NCBI GenBank assembly: GCA_001311545.1
Contig: BBBL01000030.1
Location: 1 to 10,679 of the forward strand
From: Thermus kawarayensis JCM 12314
GTDB lineage: Bacteria; Deinococcota; Deinococci; Deinococcales; Thermaceae
Direction: 5' to 3'
DNA length: 10,679 bases
This document shows, one piece after another, positions 8,118 to 10,679 of this stretch (its first letter is position 1; the number at the start of each line of letters is the position of its first letter). The translations under genes were made by a program, and so were the position numbers. Under the pieces are notes generated by a model. It did not search any database, had not been told where the DNA came from, and saw nothing but the letters and a program-made list of their open reading frames with translations.

Positions 8118-9461
8118 CTAGTGCTTCCGCAGCTTGTGGAAGAGGTGTACCATCTCGGCCACGGCGATGGGAGGAAAGAGGCGGATGAAGCCGCAAGGCC
8201 AAAGAGGAAGAAGCCCAGGGTGCCCAAGAAGAGGGTCCAGTCCACCCAGGTGGGGAAGTAGAGGTGGGAGTTCCCCGGCAGGTAATCGCGGGAGAGCTGA
8301 TGACCACGATCACGAACCTCTCCAGCCACATGCCCACGTTGGCCAGGATGGAGAAGATGAAGAGCCAGGCCACGTTCCTCCGGAACCGGGGGAACCAGAG
8401 GGTCTGCAGAAGGACCACGTTGATGAGCATCATGGCCCAGTAGTAGGGGGCGTAGGGCCCGGTCATGCGCCAGAGCTGCTGGGCCCACTCGGCGGGCTCG
8501 GCCGAGTACCAGGCCATGAAGATCTCCAGGAGGTAGATGTAGGCCACCCCCAGGCCGCTGGCCAGGGTCACCTTGGCCATCCAGTCCAGGTGCCTTTCAG
8601 TGATGACCCCCTCCAGGCGGTACCACCGCCTCAGGGGGATGATGAGGGTGAGGGCCATGGCGAAGCCCGAGTAGATGGCCCCGGCGGCGAAGAAGGGCGG
8701 GAAGACGGTGAGGTGCCAGCCCGGGACCACCCCGTAGGCGAAGTCCATGCTCACCACCGAGTGCACGGAGATGACCACGGGGGTGGCGAGGCCCGCCAGG
8801 AGGACGTAGACCGCCCGGTAGCGCTGCCAGTGCACCGCGTTCCCCGTCCAGCCCAGGGAAAGCCACCCGTAAAGCCTCCTCCGCCAGCCCCGGCTCCTTT
8901 CCCTGAGGAGGGCCAGGTCGGGGATGAGGCCCAGGTAGAGGAAGAGGGTGGAGATGGTGAGGTAGGTCATGATGGCCAGCACGTCCCAGGAGAGGGGGCT
9001 CTTGTACTGGGGCCAGAGGGCCATGTGGGTGGGGTAGGGCATGACCCAGTAGAAGAGCTGGGGCCGGCCCATGTGGATGAGGGGGTAGGTGGCGGCGGAG
9101 AGCACGGCGAAGAGGGTCATGGCCTCCGTGACCCGGTTTAAGGAGTCCCGCCAGTTCTGGCGCATGAGGACCAGGATGGCGCTGATCAGGTCCCGGCGTG
9201 GCCGATGCCGATCCACCAGACGAAGTGGACGATGTCCAATCCCCAGGCCACGGGCTGGTTGATGCCCCAGGTGCCGAGGCCCTTCACAAAGGTGACGAAG
9301 ATGGCGTAGAGCCAGGCCAGGGTCAGGGCGAAGCCCACCGCGAAGACCACCCGCCAGGGCCTGGGCGGGGGCTTCTCCACGGGCTCCAGAAGCTTCTCCA
9401 CCAGGGTCTTTTCCGTCCACTCCCCCTGGATGAGGTCGTGGTCGGGGTGCCTTTCAGCCAT
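8118..9461 (-). CDS. actC: ActC, NrfD/PsrC-type quinol-binding membrane subunit of Alternative Complex III, with frameshifts
   Basis: Integral membrane protein of 448 residues after repair, of the NrfD/PsrC family, which binds and oxidises menaquinol beside the iron-sulfur subunit. The cytosolic N-terminus (WTEKTLVEKLLEPVEKPP) is followed by about ten helices. Family landmarks are GINQPVAWGLDIVHFVWWIGIGHAGT, NWRDSLNRVTEAMTLFAV, HMGRPQLFYWVMPYPTH, SVHSVVSMDFA, PGWHLTVFPPFFAAGA and NVGMWLERFVIVV. The start ATG at 9461 overlaps the actB stop by 8 nt and has a purine-rich GGAGGAGG upstream. One base is missing near each of 9190 (just after GIGHAGT), 8296 (in VISLSRDYLPGN) and 8190 (in LFGLAA). 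The gene ends at TAG 8118-8120, 9 nt before actD. Confidence 0.9.
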
Positions 9462-10679
9462 GGGCCTCCTCCTTCAGCCTCGGGTTCGGGTTTTTCAGAT
9501 GGGCCAGGTACGTGGTGCGGGGCCAGGTGTTGGCCTCTTCCAAGAGGGCGTAGTGCCGCCCCTCCTTCCGGTGGACCTGGATGGGGTCCTCGAGGTCCAG
9601 GAGGTCCCCGAAGTGGATGGCCTTCCCCGGACAGACCTCCTGGCAGGCGGTCCGGATCTCCCCGGTGCGGATCCCCCGCCCCTCCTTGGCGGCCTGGGCC
9701 CGGGCGAGCTCTATGCGCTGCACGCAGTAGGTGCACTTTTCCATGACCCCACGGCTTCTGACCGTGACCTCGGGGTTCATGAGGAGGGAAAGGGGGCTCT
9801 CCTTGGCCCGCCTCGGGTCCCCCCGGCCTATGAAGGCCTCGGCGTAGGGGAAGAAGTTGAAGCGCCGCGCCTTGTAGGGACAGTTGGCGGAGCAGTACTT
9901 GGTCCCCACGCAGCGGTTGTAGACCATGAGGTTCAGGCCCTCGTCGGAGTGCTCCGTGGCCGCCACGGGGCAGACCGCCTCGCACGGGGCCTTCTCGCAG
10001 TGCTGGCACATGACGGGCTGGTGGAAAACCCCTTCCTTGGCGAAGTAGCGGTCCACGCGGATCCAGTGCATCTCCCGGCCCTTTTGCACCTCCTCCTTGC
10101 CCACCACGGGGATGTTGTTCTCCACCTGGCAGGCGAGGACGCAAAGCCCGCACCCCAGGCACCGGGTGAGGTCCACGCTCATGGCCCAGGCGTGCTCCCC
10201 CTGGGGCCAGGGAGGGTAGAAGGAGAGGGGCTTTCCCTCCTTAGGCTCCGCCTTCAGGGCCTCGGCCTCGGTGAGGACCTTCACCGCCTCCACCTCCCCC
10301 AGGTAGCCGTGGTACTGGGTGGAGACCAGGGGGTAATCCCGGCCCGTGGGGGCCACCTCCGCCGGGAAGGCCACCCCTCCGGGGTGGAAGAAGTGGGAAA
10401 GGGGGGCCACCAGGCTCCCCGTTGGGGATGAGGGAAGGGGCCAGAGGGGAAGGAGGGCCTCCCTTTCCCCCGCCCGCACCCGGAGAAGGGGGCGCCGGGG
10501 GTCGGCCCGGCGCTCCCGGGAGCGGATCTCCTCCAGAAACCCCAAGGCCGCCGCCTCCTCCTCCCCGGCGAGGAGGGCCCCGTCCCAGACCAGGCGGCTT
10601 AAGGGCCTGGGGAAGCTCCTGGAGGTAGGGGTTTTCCCGGTAGCGGCCGTCGTAAAGGCTGGCGTCCGGGCGCAGGGTG
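9454..10679 (-). CDS. actB: ActB, iron-sulfur (molybdopterin-like fusion) subunit of Alternative Complex III, 5' end beyond the window
   Basis: Only the C-terminal part is present; the gene enters from the right edge. It begins inside the pterin-domain-like region (DGRYRENPYLQELP and LVWDGALL, typical of ActB). The ferredoxin-like domain follows, with five Cys motifs: CLGCGLCVLAC, CQHCEKAPCEAVC, CVGTKYCSANC, CTYC and CQEVC. These add up to 15 cysteines, the number needed for three [4Fe-4S] and one [3Fe-4S] cluster, as reported for ActB. It passes electrons from the quinol site in ActC. ActB has no molybdenum cofactor in characterised complexes; that domain is not visible here. One extra base (T run 10599-10600) breaks the frame; the rest is intact. 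ActA, the multi-haem subunit, would lie further right. The last codons overlap actC. Confidence 0.88.
   Translation of the reverse strand, partial: PCARTPAFTTAATGKTPTSRSFPRPLSRLVWDGALLAGEEEAAALGFLEEIRSRERRADPRRPLLRVRAGEREALLPLWPLPSSPTGSLVAPLSHFFHPGGVAFPAEVAPTGRDYPLVSTQYHGYLGEVEAVKVLTEAEALKAEPKEGKPLSFYPPWPQGEHAWAMSVDLTRCLGCGLCVLACQVENNIPVVGKEEVQKGREMHWIRVDRYFAKEGVFHQPVMCQHCEKAPCEAVCPVAATEHSDEGLNLMVYNRCVGTKYCSANCPYKARRFNFFPYAEAFIGRGDPRRAKESPLSLLMNPEVTVRSRGVMEKCTYCVQRIELARAQAAKEGRGIRTGEIRTACQEVCPGKAIHFGDLLDLEDPIQVHRKEGRHYALLEEANTWPRTTYLAHLKNPNPRLKEEAHG

Noticed and set aside
8134..9141. Long plus-strand open frame of 335 codons opposite actC
   Set aside because: It is the antisense shadow of actC: Gly/His/Asp/Glu-rich, no motifs, typical of the strand opposite a GC-rich gene.
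8118..10679. Polysulfide or nitrite reductase (PsrBC/NrfCD) instead of ACIII
   Set aside because: The iron-sulfur and NrfD subunits alone would allow it, but ActD (DUF3341), the ActE lipoprotein cytochrome and the molybdopterin-like fusion in ActB together are specific to ACIII.

Overview
The window is very GC-rich (roughly two-thirds G+C or more by eye). Its lysine genes belong to the LysW-carrier alpha-aminoadipate pathway, and LysJ and LysK read almost word for word like the Thermus proteins I remember. I therefore place it in Thermus (Deinococcus-Thermus), with the species not resolved.

Layout. Positions 1-341 are non-coding as far as I can tell, apart from a possible promoter, a 7-residue leader peptide and a hairpin leader in front of lysJ. 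The plus strand then carries lysJ (342-1532), lysK (1529-2603, ATGA overlap with lysJ) and a polytopic membrane GGDEF protein (2624-4229). A perfect 12-bp hairpin at 4233-4260 separates these from a long minus-strand run. Read 5'->3' from the right edge, that run is: the 3' part of actB (molybdopterin-like/iron-sulfur subunit, cut by the window end), actC (NrfD-type quinol subunit), actD (DUF3341), actE (mono-haem c lipoprotein), actF (membrane subunit), an 83-nt gap with two palindromes, a sulfide:quinone reductase-like flavoprotein and a DUF1641 protein.

How the genes work together. LysJ and LysK are the last two steps of lysine (and possibly ornithine) synthesis on the LysW carrier protein. 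The minus-strand genes encode most of an Alternative Complex III, a quinol:electron-acceptor oxidoreductase that does the job of cytochrome bc1. The flavoprotein after it has the CPPAPYE cysteine motif of flavocytochrome c sulfide dehydrogenase/SQR and could feed electrons into the quinone pool that ACIII oxidises. Tight overlaps (B/C, D/E, E/F) indicate translational coupling within act.

Caution. Reading the conserved proteins through shows about 30 single- or double-base indels, mostly missing bases and mostly in short G/C runs, in eight of the ten genes. Only actD and actE read through intact. The frames resume with fully conserved protein each time, so I treat this as a sequence-quality problem and give each gene its full intended extent. 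Coordinates within broken genes are reliable; the protein lengths quoted are after repair. I found no insertion sequence, CRISPR array, tRNA or rRNA.
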